Source: DATAUD01 sp035511075
GTDB taxonomy: Bacteria > Verrucomicrobiota > Verrucomicrobiia > Limisphaerales > Palsa-1400
Length of the DNA stretch: 64,000 bases
Assembly (NCBI GenBank): GCA_035511075.1
Contig: DATKFW010000034.1
Span: 52,283-116,282, forward strand
Reading direction: 5' to 3'
Under the pieces are notes generated by a model. The model was not told the DNA's origin. It ran no database searches and worked only from the letters and a program-made list of their open reading frames with translations. Below are positions 44,076-52,514 of this stretch, one piece after another. Positions within the stretch are counted from its first letter, which is position 1. Every line of letters starts with the position of its first letter. The translations under genes were made by a program, and so were the position numbers.

Positions 44076-46427
44076 ATGAAGACACGTGAATTGACGAATT
44101 GTTTACTTTTCCGGCGCCTCTCCGGGGCCGCGGCAGCGCTGGTCATTGCGTTGGGCGCGGCCCAGACCGCATCGGCCCAGGCCACGAATTACCCCGCTAC
44201 GATCCTGTCCAACAATCCGGTCGCCTACTATCAGTTGCAGGAATTGCCGGGCGCCACCACGGCCATCGATTCCTCGATAAATCACATGGACGCCGCCTAT
44301 GATTATGACGCGTCTGACGCCACGCCGGTGTTGGGCTTCGCAGGTATTGACACCAATTCCATTGCGTTCCTCGGCAATCTTTCCGACGGCTACGGCGACA
44401 TTGACATCCCCTTCAACAACTTGCTCTCTCCCACGACCAGTGACGGTATGACCGGCGCTCCGTTTTCCATCGAGTGTTGGGCTCAGGCCTATTCGGGAAA
44501 TGTCGGGACGGGGATTTATTTATCCGTCATGGGCGTGTTCGGGGTATATGGCAGCGGGACCTATTACAACGCCTCCGGATGGCTTCTGGGCCAGACCCCC
44601 GGCCCGGGCAGCACCTGGCTCTTTAATATGAAAAACGCCGGCTTCCTCGGCTCCGGACCCGTGGTGCCGTTGCAATGGACTCATTTGGTGGGGACCTTTG
44701 ACGGAACAAATCAGAATTTTTACGTCAACGCCCAATTGGTTGGCACCGCGATTGGGACAGGCTACCTTGCGGACAACGATTCCGATGGCATGATTGGCGC
44801 GGTGCCCAACGCCGGCTTTCCGCCCTACGGCCCATGGTTGGGCGGCGTGGACCAGGTTGCCTTTTACACCAACGCACTGACATCGGAGCAAATCTCCAAC
44901 GACTACGCTGCCGGCATCAACTCCTTGAGCGTTAGACCCATGGCGCCCTTGATCGCGACCCAGCCGGTCTCGGAAACTAATTTTTCAGGAACCGAGGTTA
45001 CTTTTTCCGTCGTAGGCGTTGGCACGCCGCCGCTCTATTATCAATGGACCCGGCAGGGCGTTGGCCCGATTCCAAATGCGACCAACGCCAGCTACTCGTT
45101 GGTCTCCCATTACCCCGACGACAACAACGCGGTTTATTTCGTTGAAGTTTCCAATTCGATCAGCGAAGTGGAATCTGATCTGGCGACCAATGTCGTGCAA
45201 ACCGGCATCGAGGTAGAAGGCCCCCCATTCTCCATCACTCGCAACATCGGCAGCCACGCGGCGTTCCGAATCGCCGTCGTCGGCGCTGTGCCGCTCGGCT
45301 ATCAATGGTCTGAAAGCACCGACGGCGGCGCCACTTTCCAAACACTGCTCAACCAAACCGCCGACACGCTCTGGCTCACCAACGTCCAAATGAACTTGAG
45401 TGGCAACGAGTATGCCGTGTTGGTCACCAACCCTTTTACCTCCTACAGCAATTTCGCCACCCTGACGGTCCAGCCCAGGGCCACCAACGAAACGCTTTCG
45501 GGCTATGCCGCCATTGTCGCGGCGGACAATCCGGTCGCCTTTTGGCAACTGAACGAACCCAACGGCTCTACCAACGCGATTGATGCCGTCGGCAGCTTCG
45601 ACGGCGGCTACAGTAACGCGCTCGGCACTATCGTGTTTGGCATCACAACGGGCGTTCCGAACGACACCAACTTCGGGGTCGATCTTCAAGACTCGGAGAC
45701 CACCAACATCGGCCTGGGCGGCCAGGTGGACATCCCATACGCATTGGAGTTGAATCCCTTCGGCCCCTGGTCGGCGGAAGCCTGGATCAGGCCCGACGGC
45801 GTGGACGACGTCTTCCGCGTCCCGTTTTCATCGCTGTCGGATACAAACTATGAAAACAACGAAACGGGTTGGAATATCTATCAAACCCCAACTCCCCCTC
45901 CGGCTTACTGGGCATTGAACCTGTTCAACGGTGGAAACACCGCGGGCTATACGGGCAACGACCTTGGCCATCCGCTCGTTCCCGGGACGTGGTATCACCT
46001 GGTCATTACTGATGACGGAAACGTGATCCAACTTTACGTCAACGGCGTGCCTGGAAGCGCCAGCACCACGGTGGCCGCCTCCGGCTTTATTCCAAATGGC
46101 CTGAATGGCGATACGAATGTGGCCGGCGAGGAAGAAGTGCTCGGCCAGGGCAGCGACGGCGCCTATAACGGTGGCAACAATGGCATGGCCGACGTCGCTT
46201 TTTACAATTATGCCCTCACGCCGGCCCAGATCCAGTTGCATTACCTAAACAGAGCCTCGCTGACTGTCTCCCAAGCCAACGGGCAAACCATCGTGACATG
46301 GCCGGTGGGAGTTCTCCTTGGAACGTCCGATCTCACGCAGCCTTTTGTCCCGGTAGCCGGCGCCGCGTCGCCCTATACAGTTCCCCCAGGCAGCCCCCAA
46401 TTCTTCTACAAAGTGGTCGTCCATTAG
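44076..46427 (+). CDS. Large secreted protein with two LamG domains and Ig-like spacer
   Basis: A 783-residue protein: signal peptide ('AAALVIALGAAQTASAQA'), LamG 1 (about 40-280: 'FSIECWAQAYSG', 'WTHLVGTFDGTNQNFYVNAQL', 'VDQVAFYTNALTSEQI'), two Ig-like units (about 285-470), LamG 2 (about 475-725: 'WSAEAWIRPDG', 'WYHLVITDDGNVIQLYVNGVPG', 'MADVAFYNYALTPAQI') and a tail. The tail reads 'VTWPVGVLLGTSD', 'VAGAASPYTVPPGSPQFFYK'. It matches the tail of the protein at the left edge of the window. I start it at ATG 44076, as the open frame before it is antisense to the DUF1080 gene. Likely a surface or secreted binding protein; no enzyme domain. Confidence 0.88.
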   Translation: MKTRELTNCLLFRRLSGAAAALVIALGAAQTASAQATNYPATILSNNPVAYYQLQELPGATTAIDSSINHMDAAYDYDASDATPVLGFAGIDTNSIAFLGNLSDGYGDIDIPFNNLLSPTTSDGMTGAPFSIECWAQAYSGNVGTGIYLSVMGVFGVYGSGTYYNASGWLLGQTPGPGSTWLFNMKNAGFLGSGPVVPLQWTHLVGTFDGTNQNFYVNAQLVGTAIGTGYLADNDSDGMIGAVPNAGFPPYGPWLGGVDQVAFYTNALTSEQISNDYAAGINSLSVRPMAPLIATQPVSETNFSGTEVTFSVVGVGTPPLYYQWTRQGVGPIPNATNASYSLVSHYPDDNNAVYFVEVSNSISEVESDLATNVVQTGIEVEGPPFSITRNIGSHAAFRIAVVGAVPLGYQWSESTDGGATFQTLLNQTADTLWLTNVQMNLSGNEYAVLVTNPFTSYSNFATLTVQPRATNETLSGYAAIVAADNPVAFWQLNEPNGSTNAIDAVGSFDGGYSNALGTIVFGITTGVPNDTNFGVDLQDSETTNIGLGGQVDIPYALELNPFGPWSAEAWIRPDGVDDVFRVPFSSLSDTNYENNETGWNIYQTPTPPPAYWALNLFNGGNTAGYTGNDLGHPLVPGTWYHLVITDDGNVIQLYVNGVPGSASTTVAASGFIPNGLNGDTNVAGEEEVLGQGSDGAYNGGNNGMADVAFYNYALTPAQIQLHYLNRASLTVSQANGQTIVTWPVGVLLGTSDLTQPFVPVAGAASPYTVPPGSPQFFYKVVVH

Positions 46428-46640
46428 CGTCAACAAGAAAGAGACCGTCACCCCATCCATCCCTGTAATCCGTGTAATCCGCGGGAAATTTTCTTCTCAA
46501 AAAGGAGAATCTCCGCCCTCCAAATAATCCCTTCCCGACGCTCCCCGCGGCCCAACACACGACACCCAGCCCTTCTATTTGTTGACCCAAGTCCCTTTCA
46601 GGCTATCTTCCGACATGTTTGAAAATTGTTGGAGTTACGC
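46428..46640. other. Intergenic spacer with a nine-base tandem repeat
   Basis: Contains a direct repeat of GTAATCCGT/GTAATCCGC at 46464-46482. A GGAG at 46631-46634 serves the following gene. No gene is seen. Confidence 0.4.
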
Positions 46641-48293
46641 ATGAGCGAGGTCCTGGTCATCGGGCATCGGAACCCGGATACGGACGCGATTTGTTCGGCG
46701 ATCGGCTATGCCGAGTTCAAGCGGCGGACCGGTTTGACCCAAGCCGTCGCCGCACGCTGCGGTGACACCAACGACCGGATCGATTTCGTCCTGCGCACCT
46801 TTGGAGTGCCCCCGCCTCGTTTCGTGGCGGACGTCTCCCCCAAAGTCTGCGACGTAATGCAGCGGGAGGTATTCAGCGTGGCTCCCACCGCCACCGCCAC
46901 CGAAGCCCTCGGCAAGATGGACGAGCACGACTTGCGCATCCTGCCGGTCCTCGACGATGCCGGGCGGTGCCAGGGCATGCTCTCCCTCTTCAAATTGAGC
47001 AAGTTCCTCTTTCCCGGTCCAAACCGCCCCTTCGATTCCCGCCGCGTGCTCTCTTCGTTGCGAAATCTCGCGCAAACTTTGGGCGGAAATCTGCTCGTAG
47101 GCGATGACTCTGAGCAAGAGGAAGATTTGATCCTGACCATCGGAGCGATGGGCTTGGAATCCTTTGCCGAGCGCCTCGAGCATTACCCGCGGGAAAAACT
47201 CCTCGTGGTCGTCGGCGATCGCTGGGACATCCAGAACCTGGCCATTCGCGAGCGTGTCCGCGCGGTCGTGGTCACCGGCGGCACCCCCGTCGAGAAAAAG
47301 ACGGTCGATGCGGCCCAACGGAATCGCGTCGCCCTCATCACCTGCTCCCATGATACCGCCACCACGGCCGCCCTTTGCCGCGCATCCATCGCCGTCCGGC
47401 ACGTGGTCAACGAAAACTTTGAAATTCTCAACGAGCAAGCGTCCCTGGCTGAAATCAGGGTCGCCGCCACCGCCTCCGGTTTCCCGGCCTTCCCGGTGCT
47501 CAATTCCGAACGGCGAACCGTTGGCATCCTTTCCAAAACCGACTTGCTAAAAAAGGTCGATCGCCGCCTCATCCTGGTGGACCACAACGAGCTTTCCCAG
47601 GCCGTCCAGGGCGCCGAGCAGGTCGAAATCATGGAAATCATCGACCACCACCGCATCGGCGCGCTGACGACCCAACAGCCCATCTTGTTCCGCAACGAGC
47701 CGGTCGGCTCCACGAGCACCATCGTGGCCGATTGCTTCCTGCGCTATGGCGTCGAGATGCCGCCGCCCATCGCCGGTCTGCTGCTGGCGGGCCTGGTGTC
47801 GGACACCCTCAATCTCACTTCGCCAACAGCCACCCCGCAGGATGCCGAAGTCCTCCGCAAGCTCCAGGAAATCTCCGGCGTCAACGCCCGCGAATTTACC
47901 GAAAAACTCTTCGCCTCCGGGTCGTTGCTCACGCTCAAGCCCGCCCCCCAGGCCGTCACCACGGACTGCAAGGAATACAAGGAAGCCGGTGTCAGCTTCA
48001 GCGTCGCTCAAATCGAGGAAATCGGTTTCGATCAGTTCTGGAAGCGCAAGACCGAATTGTTGGAAGCGCTGGAAAACTATCGGCGCAAACGAGATTACCT
48101 TTTTTCCGCCCTGTTGATCACCGATGTCAATACTCAAAGCTCGCTCCTCGCCCTGGCGGGTGAAAAAAAGCTTGCCGAACTAATTGACTATCCCCGCATC
48201 GAGCCTGGCGTTTACGAGTTGCGCGGCGTTGTGTCTCGCAAAAAGCAATTGCTGCCCTACCTCACCCACTGTCTTGCCCAGATCACCGCGTAA
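46641..48293 (+). CDS. Manganese-dependent inorganic pyrophosphatase with CBS and DRTGG domains
   Basis: A 550-residue family II pyrophosphatase of the regulated type. The DHH catalytic core is split: 'VIGHRNPDTDAICSAIGYAEF' at the start, then 'LVDHNELSQAV', 'EIIDHHRIGAL' and 'GSTSTIVADCFL' from about 310, and the DHHA2 domain at the end ('VSRKKQLLPYL'). Inserted between are a CBS pair ('VCDVMQREVFSVAPTATATEALGKMDEHDLRILPV', later 'FPVLNSERRTVGILSKTDLL') and a DRTGG-like part. Such enzymes are usually controlled by adenine nucleotides bound to CBS. It hydrolyses pyrophosphate to drive biosynthesis. The ATG at 46641 has GGAG six bases upstream. Confidence 0.92.
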   Translation: MSEVLVIGHRNPDTDAICSAIGYAEFKRRTGLTQAVAARCGDTNDRIDFVLRTFGVPPPRFVADVSPKVCDVMQREVFSVAPTATATEALGKMDEHDLRILPVLDDAGRCQGMLSLFKLSKFLFPGPNRPFDSRRVLSSLRNLAQTLGGNLLVGDDSEQEEDLILTIGAMGLESFAERLEHYPREKLLVVVGDRWDIQNLAIRERVRAVVVTGGTPVEKKTVDAAQRNRVALITCSHDTATTAALCRASIAVRHVVNENFEILNEQASLAEIRVAATASGFPAFPVLNSERRTVGILSKTDLLKKVDRRLILVDHNELSQAVQGAEQVEIMEIIDHHRIGALTTQQPILFRNEPVGSTSTIVADCFLRYGVEMPPPIAGLLLAGLVSDTLNLTSPTATPQDAEVLRKLQEISGVNAREFTEKLFASGSLLTLKPAPQAVTTDCKEYKEAGVSFSVAQIEEIGFDQFWKRKTELLEALENYRRKRDYLFSALLITDVNTQSSLLALAGEKKLAELIDYPRIEPGVYELRGVVSRKKQLLPYLTHCLAQITA

Positions 48294-48313
48294 CGGGCCG
48301 TGTCGCAACTCTG

Positions 48314-49633
48314 TCAAACAAGTTTCCACGGCGGGCGAAACGGGCGGGAGAGCAGCTCGGACGCTTCCGGATCATCCAAAATCAGCTCTTGCTGGGCATC
48401 CCATTTGAGTTTCCGGCCCACTAGCATCGAGATAAGCCCCAGATGACCGGGGATCGTCGAGTGGTGCGCCGTCTCCACCGGCGTGATGGTCGGTTTACGG
48501 GACTTGACTGAGTCCAGGAAATTGGCCGTGTGATCGGTGGAAATGATCAGTTTGATTTTGCGCTCGCTCTCGGGCAGTTGCTTCATATCACGCCAGTCCT
48601 GATTCGACGCATCGAACCCGTCCCGATCCACCCAAACCCACCCGTCAGTTCCAATCCATTTCGTCCCGGAGCGAATGTCCTCGTATCCGCCCGCAATCGT
48701 CATCGCCACGTCTTCGGGATACTTGAGTTCAATGCGGTATTTGGTGGAAGTATTCCACACGGCGTCCTGCGGCGGAAACTCGCCGTGCCCTTCGATCTCC
48801 ATCGGCCCGGTGTTGTCAAAGCCCAGCCCCCAGTGCGCGATGTCACAATGATGCCCCACCCAGTCCATTAATTGCCCGCCGCCGGTGTTGTAGTTCCACC
48901 GCCAGTTGCCGTGAACCCGGGCGCGAACATACAGCATCATCCGGGAAGGGCCGATCCAGGTGTCGTAATCCAGCTCCGGGGGCGCTTCGCTCGGCATCAT
49001 GAATTCGGCGTTTCGGGCCGCGTCCCCGTCGCCCGCCGGCAGACCCACTTCGACGCGTGTAATTTTGCCGATCAAGCCGTTGCGCACAATTTCAGCCGCC
49101 TTGTGAAACGTTCCCACCGACCGCTGCCAGGACCCGGTTTGCCAGATGCAATCGTGGGCGACCACCGCCCGGACAATGGCCTGCTGCTCCGCGATCGTCC
49201 GGGCCAGCGGTTTTTCCCCGTAAATATCCTTCTTGCGCCGCGCGGCTTCAACGGCCACCAATTCGTGCCAGTGATCCGGCACGGCGATCATCACGGCGTC
49301 AATATCGCCCCGCGCCAGCAACTCGCGGTAATCGTGGTAGGCTTTGCAATCGTTGTTGTTGTAATATTTATTGACTACACCAACCAGGTCACTCAGGTGC
49401 TTTTGGTCCACATCGCACGCCGCCACGACTCGGCAATCTGAATGGGCCAGAAAGGAATTTGTATTGTTGGTGCCCTGCCCGCCGGAGCCGATGATCCCCA
49501 CGGCGATTTGTTCCGAAGGGGGTTTGCGGGTTGTGGCGCAACCGGTAATAAGATGCGGCACAACAAGGGCCGCGCCGCCGGTGATAAGAAAACGCCGCCG
49601 GCTGACGGCATGTCCAATTACGGAAGTGATCAT
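48314..49633 (-). CDS. Tat-exported Gfo/Idh/MocA-family oxidoreductase
   Basis: A 439-residue NAD(P)-dependent oxidoreductase. The N-terminus has a Tat motif and lipobox-like end ('SRRRFLITGGAALVVPHLITGCA'), so it may be a periplasmic lipoprotein. The Rossmann fold starts with 'VGIIGSGGQGTNN', then 'VVAACDVD'. The family's 'GDIDAVMIAVPDHWHELVAVEAARRKKDIYGEKPL' contains the 'EKP' motif. The C-terminal domain has 'GGGQLMDWVGHHCDIAHWGL'. Relatives act on sugars or inositols, and some are GH109-like. In this genome type many copies occur; the substrate is unknown. Confidence 0.9.
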   Translation of the reverse strand: MITSVIGHAVSRRRFLITGGAALVVPHLITGCATTRKPPSEQIAVGIIGSGGQGTNNTNSFLAHSDCRVVAACDVDQKHLSDLVGVVNKYYNNNDCKAYHDYRELLARGDIDAVMIAVPDHWHELVAVEAARRKKDIYGEKPLARTIAEQQAIVRAVVAHDCIWQTGSWQRSVGTFHKAAEIVRNGLIGKITRVEVGLPAGDGDAARNAEFMMPSEAPPELDYDTWIGPSRMMLYVRARVHGNWRWNYNTGGGQLMDWVGHHCDIAHWGLGFDNTGPMEIEGHGEFPPQDAVWNTSTKYRIELKYPEDVAMTIAGGYEDIRSGTKWIGTDGWVWVDRDGFDASNQDWRDMKQLPESERKIKLIISTDHTANFLDSVKSRKPTITPVETAHHSTIPGHLGLISMLVGRKLKWDAQQELILDDPEASELLSRPFRPPWKLV

Positions 49634-49670
49634 TAAGACAAAATGACGAGGTAGAACGGAGAATTATTCA

Positions 49671-50672
49671 CTACGAGCAGATCCGCTCGACCAACAAATC
49701 GCGGAATCCATCAATGTCAGTCCACTCCGTGGCCACGTCCATCTGCTTGGCTTGATCGTCAATCTTCGTAAACCCCTCGTCGGTGACGCGGATTCCGAGC
49801 CGTTCCATTTTGCAAAAATGCCGCGAGAACGCCAGATAAACGGCCACAGGATCAAACAGAGTCGACGAGTGCTCTTCCGCCTCCGCCTCCCTCTTGCCGG
49901 CCTTGCTCCACAGACGATAGTTTTCCACGATCGTGGTGGCGACCGGCCCCCGAGCCTCCAGAATTCGTCGGTAGCGGTCCCCTTCGAGGGTCACCAGCCC
50001 GCAAGTGTCTAGCGGCGTGATCGTGATCTCCCAATTCGCCGAAAGCCCCTTCCTCGCGGCGCCAGGATCGGCTTTGACGTTCCATTCCGCGCACGGTGTT
50101 TTCGCCCCGTCATAACCCAGGCGCACGCTCCCGTCCATTCCGACAAAACGCGCCCGGTTCGCGATGCGCGGCTCCCGCTCCAACGCCGCCGCGACATTGG
50201 CCATCGGCCCGATGCAGATCAATGTCAACGGCCGCGCCGAGCTCATAATGACGTCAATCATCGCGCCCACCCCATCGGTGTGGACACAGCCCGGATACGA
50301 ACTCAAATCGTAATCCTGGACCCATTCAGCCAGCGCCCCCTGGCCACGAGGTTCAACATCCGGTCCCACGGCGATGGGAATATTGGCATGACCCGTCTTC
50401 TCCAAAAACTTCCCCAGGAGCTTGGCGCGATACGGCGCTTTGCCAAACTCCGTCGCGACCAGTTTCAAATCCAGTTCCGGGCATTTCAGCAAAAACCCCA
50501 GCGCCCACGTATCGTCTATGTCATCGCCAATATCCGTCGCAAGGATGACCGGGACCGGGTCCGGCGCGGGCGACGTCGCCGTTCGGCACCCCGCGCACAC
50601 CGCCGCCGACAGGGCGGCGCCCGCGGAGGCTCTGAGGAAGTTGCGGCGGTTCATTTCCATTGGTATGGGCAT
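49671..50672 (-). CDS. Exported nucleoside hydrolase-family protein
   Basis: A 333-residue inosine/uridine-preferring nucleoside hydrolase-like enzyme. The Ca2+-binding acidic run 'ATDIGDDIDDTWAL' is seen near residue 45. 'LTLICIGPMANVAAALEREP' and 'ITPLDTCGLVTL' are other marks of the fold. The N-terminus is Tat-type with a Cys ('MNRRNFLRASAGAALSAAVCAGC'), possibly a lipoprotein. I start at ATG 50672; ATG 50654 ('MNRRNF') is equally good and 50762 is unlikely, as it would bury the signal. It would cleave ribosides for purine or pyrimidine salvage or act on a related glycoside. Confidence 0.85.
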   Translation of the reverse strand: MPIPMEMNRRNFLRASAGAALSAAVCAGCRTATSPAPDPVPVILATDIGDDIDDTWALGFLLKCPELDLKLVATEFGKAPYRAKLLGKFLEKTGHANIPIAVGPDVEPRGQGALAEWVQDYDLSSYPGCVHTDGVGAMIDVIMSSARPLTLICIGPMANVAAALEREPRIANRARFVGMDGSVRLGYDGAKTPCAEWNVKADPGAARKGLSANWEITITPLDTCGLVTLEGDRYRRILEARGPVATTIVENYRLWSKAGKREAEAEEHSSTLFDPVAVYLAFSRHFCKMERLGIRVTDEGFTKIDDQAKQMDVATEWTDIDGFRDLLVERICS

Positions 50673-50804
50673 CCCCGATTCAAACAACTTGAAACCGTCC
50701 GTGACAAGATCAATCGGAAAACCGAGAGCGATCACGCGAATTGATGGCGACGTTTTTGACATAAGCGAGGGAATGGACAGTTCGGTGTCGGTAGCTTTTG
50801 CCCG

Positions 50805-51497
50805 TTAGCTGCCAAGGCCCGCTTCCCTGATCTTCCTTTGGGTGGCGGCAATATCATACGCTGAACGACGCAGTTCGATCGTTCCCTCATCCATGTCGTA
50901 AATTACATAAGCTGCTTTTGGACTGTTGTCACGAGGCTGCCCGACGGCGCCTGGATTTACAAAGTATTGTTTGCCGACCTCTACTCTAAACTTTGTGTAG
51001 GTGCCGCCGCGGATAACGGTGTCGCGAATGAAGGCTATCGGCACATGCGTGTGCCCGAAGAAACAAACCCGCGTATTCTGATGAGTTAAGCTGGCGTCCG
51101 CAGCCAGTTTTTCGAACACGTATCCCCACCGCTCTGGGCGATCGAGAGTCGCGTGGACAATGGTGAAGTCTTCGACCGTGCGCACATGCGGCAGGTTGTG
51201 CAGCCATTGGCGGTCGTCCTCGGTAAGCTGATTGCGAGTCCACTGCACCGCTTTGGCAGCGCCAGGGTTTAAGAAATCGAGGGATATGTCCGTCGCGCAG
51301 TATTCATCGTGATTGCCTTTCACACAGGGAGCATTCATGGCACGTACGATATCGATGCAAGCCTTCGGGTCGGCGCAATACCCGACAAAGTCCCCCAAAA
51401 AAGCATAATGAGTGCATCTCTGTTCCTTCGCGTCTCCCAGAACAGCCTGGAAGGCTTCAAGGTTTGCATGAACATCGGCCATGATCGCGAACTTCAT
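50805..51497 (-). CDS. Metallophosphoesterase (YfcE/MJ0936-like)
   Basis: A 230-residue calcineurin-like phosphoesterase. The five metal motifs are present: 'DVHANLEAF' (D-x-H), 'FLGDFVGY' (GD), 'GNHDEY', 'IVHATLD' and 'FFGHTHVP' (GHTH). Relatives are small-molecule phosphodiesterases. The start is ATG 51497 ('MKFAIMADVHANLE'), where the family begins; the open frame continues 98 codons upstream through the REP-like palindrome, but that part has no family match. It has no clear partner genes. Confidence 0.88.
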   Translation of the reverse strand: MKFAIMADVHANLEAFQAVLGDAKEQRCTHYAFLGDFVGYCADPKACIDIVRAMNAPCVKGNHDEYCATDISLDFLNPGAAKAVQWTRNQLTEDDRQWLHNLPHVRTVEDFTIVHATLDRPERWGYVFEKLAADASLTHQNTRVCFFGHTHVPIAFIRDTVIRGGTYTKFRVEVGKQYFVNPGAVGQPRDNSPKAAYVIYDMDEGTIELRRSAYDIAATQRKIREAGLGS

Positions 51498-51569
51498 CTC
51501 ACTGTTCCGAATAGCAGCATCTTTCGATACTGTCGAACTTATCAGCGTCGTCACTGGGGAGTATGACAA

Positions 51570-51639
51570 TTTTCGGGAGGGCGGAGCGCCGCGACGCCCT
51601 AACTTATTAGCGACTTGCGGTGCTCCGCCCTCCCGGAAA
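51570..51639. repeat. REP-like palindromic element (18-base arms)
   Basis: Arms TTTTCGGGAGGGCGGAGC (51570-51587) and the complement at 51622-51639 match at 17 of 18 positions. Pairing continues inward with about five of six bases. The loop carries GACGCCCTAACTTATTAGCGAC. The size and GC-rich arms fit REP/RAYT or MITE-type repeats spread in such genomes; no transposase is nearby. Confidence 0.75.
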
Positions 51640-52101
51640 CCATCGGTTGTATTTATATACTCATATACTTCCAAGGTGTAATCCGGTCCAATGGAAGAAT
51701 TCTGTCCCACACCCTCGTCACTGAAATAACCCCCCCGGGTAGCGTTCGTCATCCAAAGCATCAGCGCGTGAACGTGGCCGCTCTTTTGCAAGTGTCGTCG
51801 GCGTCGGATTCATCCAATGTGCATACAGACCGTGCGCAAGCCAGCCGTCGGAATTGCATCCGGTGCCAAGCAATGCAATCGGCCCAGGAATTTCAGTCAG
51901 GTTATTGCGGAGGCCCGTGCAACCGGCCAAGCGCACGAATGGAAAGTGTTTGCCCGATTTGCGCTCGTTCGAATATTTCGGGCCTGAGAGCGGTGATTCA
52001 CTCAACGCTTGAACGATTTTGAAATCTGCCGCCGCCCCGTTTTTCAGCAAGATCAAAGAACAGGACTTGACAGAAAAGCCGCTATTGTCTATTGTACGCA
52101 T
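51640..52101 (-). pseudogene. Decayed remnant of a secreted or pilin-like gene
   Basis: Two adjacent minus-strand frames give protein-like text. One is 'KHFPFVRLAGCTGLRNNLTEIPGPIALLGTGC', then 'HGLYAHWMNPTPTTLAKE'. The second, 'GHVHALMLWMTNATRGGYFSDEGVGQNSSIGPDYT', joins after a frameshift near 51780. The order suggests one former protein broken by an indel and ended by the palindrome. The family is not certain; prepilin-type secreted proteins of Verrucomicrobia have similar C-terminal parts. No start or intact domain remains. Confidence 0.35.
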
Positions 52102-52118
52102 ACAAATAACAATGTATG
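52067..52118 (+). promoter_or_regulatory. Promoter with overlapping dyad for the GntR operon
   Basis: TTGACA (52067-52072), a 17-base spacer and TATTGT (52090-52095). A dyad TTGTA-CGCA-TACAA (52092-52105) overlaps the -10 box and could be the operator for autoregulation. The expected start point leaves only about 14 bases before the ATG, so the mRNA would be nearly leaderless. Confidence 0.6.
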
Positions 52119-52514
52119 GAATTGGTTCTTAAAATCGATCTCGATAGGGCGGCGCCGGTCTATCGGCAGATTGTGGATGGGCTGCGGGCCTTGCTCGTGG
52201 CCAAGGCGTTCAAGCCGGGCGAAAAGCTGCCGACCGTCCGGCAACTGGCGATTGATCTGGCCGTCAATCATAACACGGTGGCGGCCGCCTACCGCTTGCT
52301 CGCCGAGGAAGGCTGGCTGGAATTGAAACGGCATCATGGCGCGATTGTCGTCGCGCGCCCTTCCCCGGCGGCCAAACCGCGGAGACAAAGAGACTTCGTC
52401 AAGCGCCTGCGAGAATTGGCGTCGCTGGCCATCGCCGAGGGCGTGCAGACCCGCGACGTTGCCGCCCAACTCAAGGCGCTGGCCCGGAATTTGAAGGAGG
52501 AACAAACACCATGA
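52116..52514 (+). CDS. GntR-family transcriptional regulator, YtrA subfamily
   Basis: A 132-residue repressor. The winged helix-turn-helix spans about 10-75 ('PVYRQIVDGLRALLVAKAFKPGEKLPTVRQLAIDLAVNHNTVAAAYRLLAEEGWLELKRHHGAIV'). A short C-terminal helix pair follows instead of an effector-binding domain, as in YtrA-type regulators. These usually control the membrane protein or ABC genes in the same operon. The stop overlaps the start of the DUF1648 gene (ATGA), fitting a co-transcribed target. A dyad at its own promoter (52092-52105) suggests autorepression. Confidence 0.9.
   Translation: MELVLKIDLDRAAPVYRQIVDGLRALLVAKAFKPGEKLPTVRQLAIDLAVNHNTVAAAYRLLAEEGWLELKRHHGAIVVARPSPAAKPRRQRDFVKRLRELASLAIAEGVQTRDVAAQLKALARNLKEEQTP

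Larger units (their letters stand above)
51498..52115. other. Intergenic stretch with REP-like palindrome and decayed coding remnants
   Basis: About 620 bases between the phosphoesterase and the GntR gene. It holds a 70-base near-palindrome (51570-51639), a degenerate secreted or pilin-like coding remnant on the minus strand (51640-52101), and the GntR promoter with a dyad (52067-52118). Confidence 0.6.
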
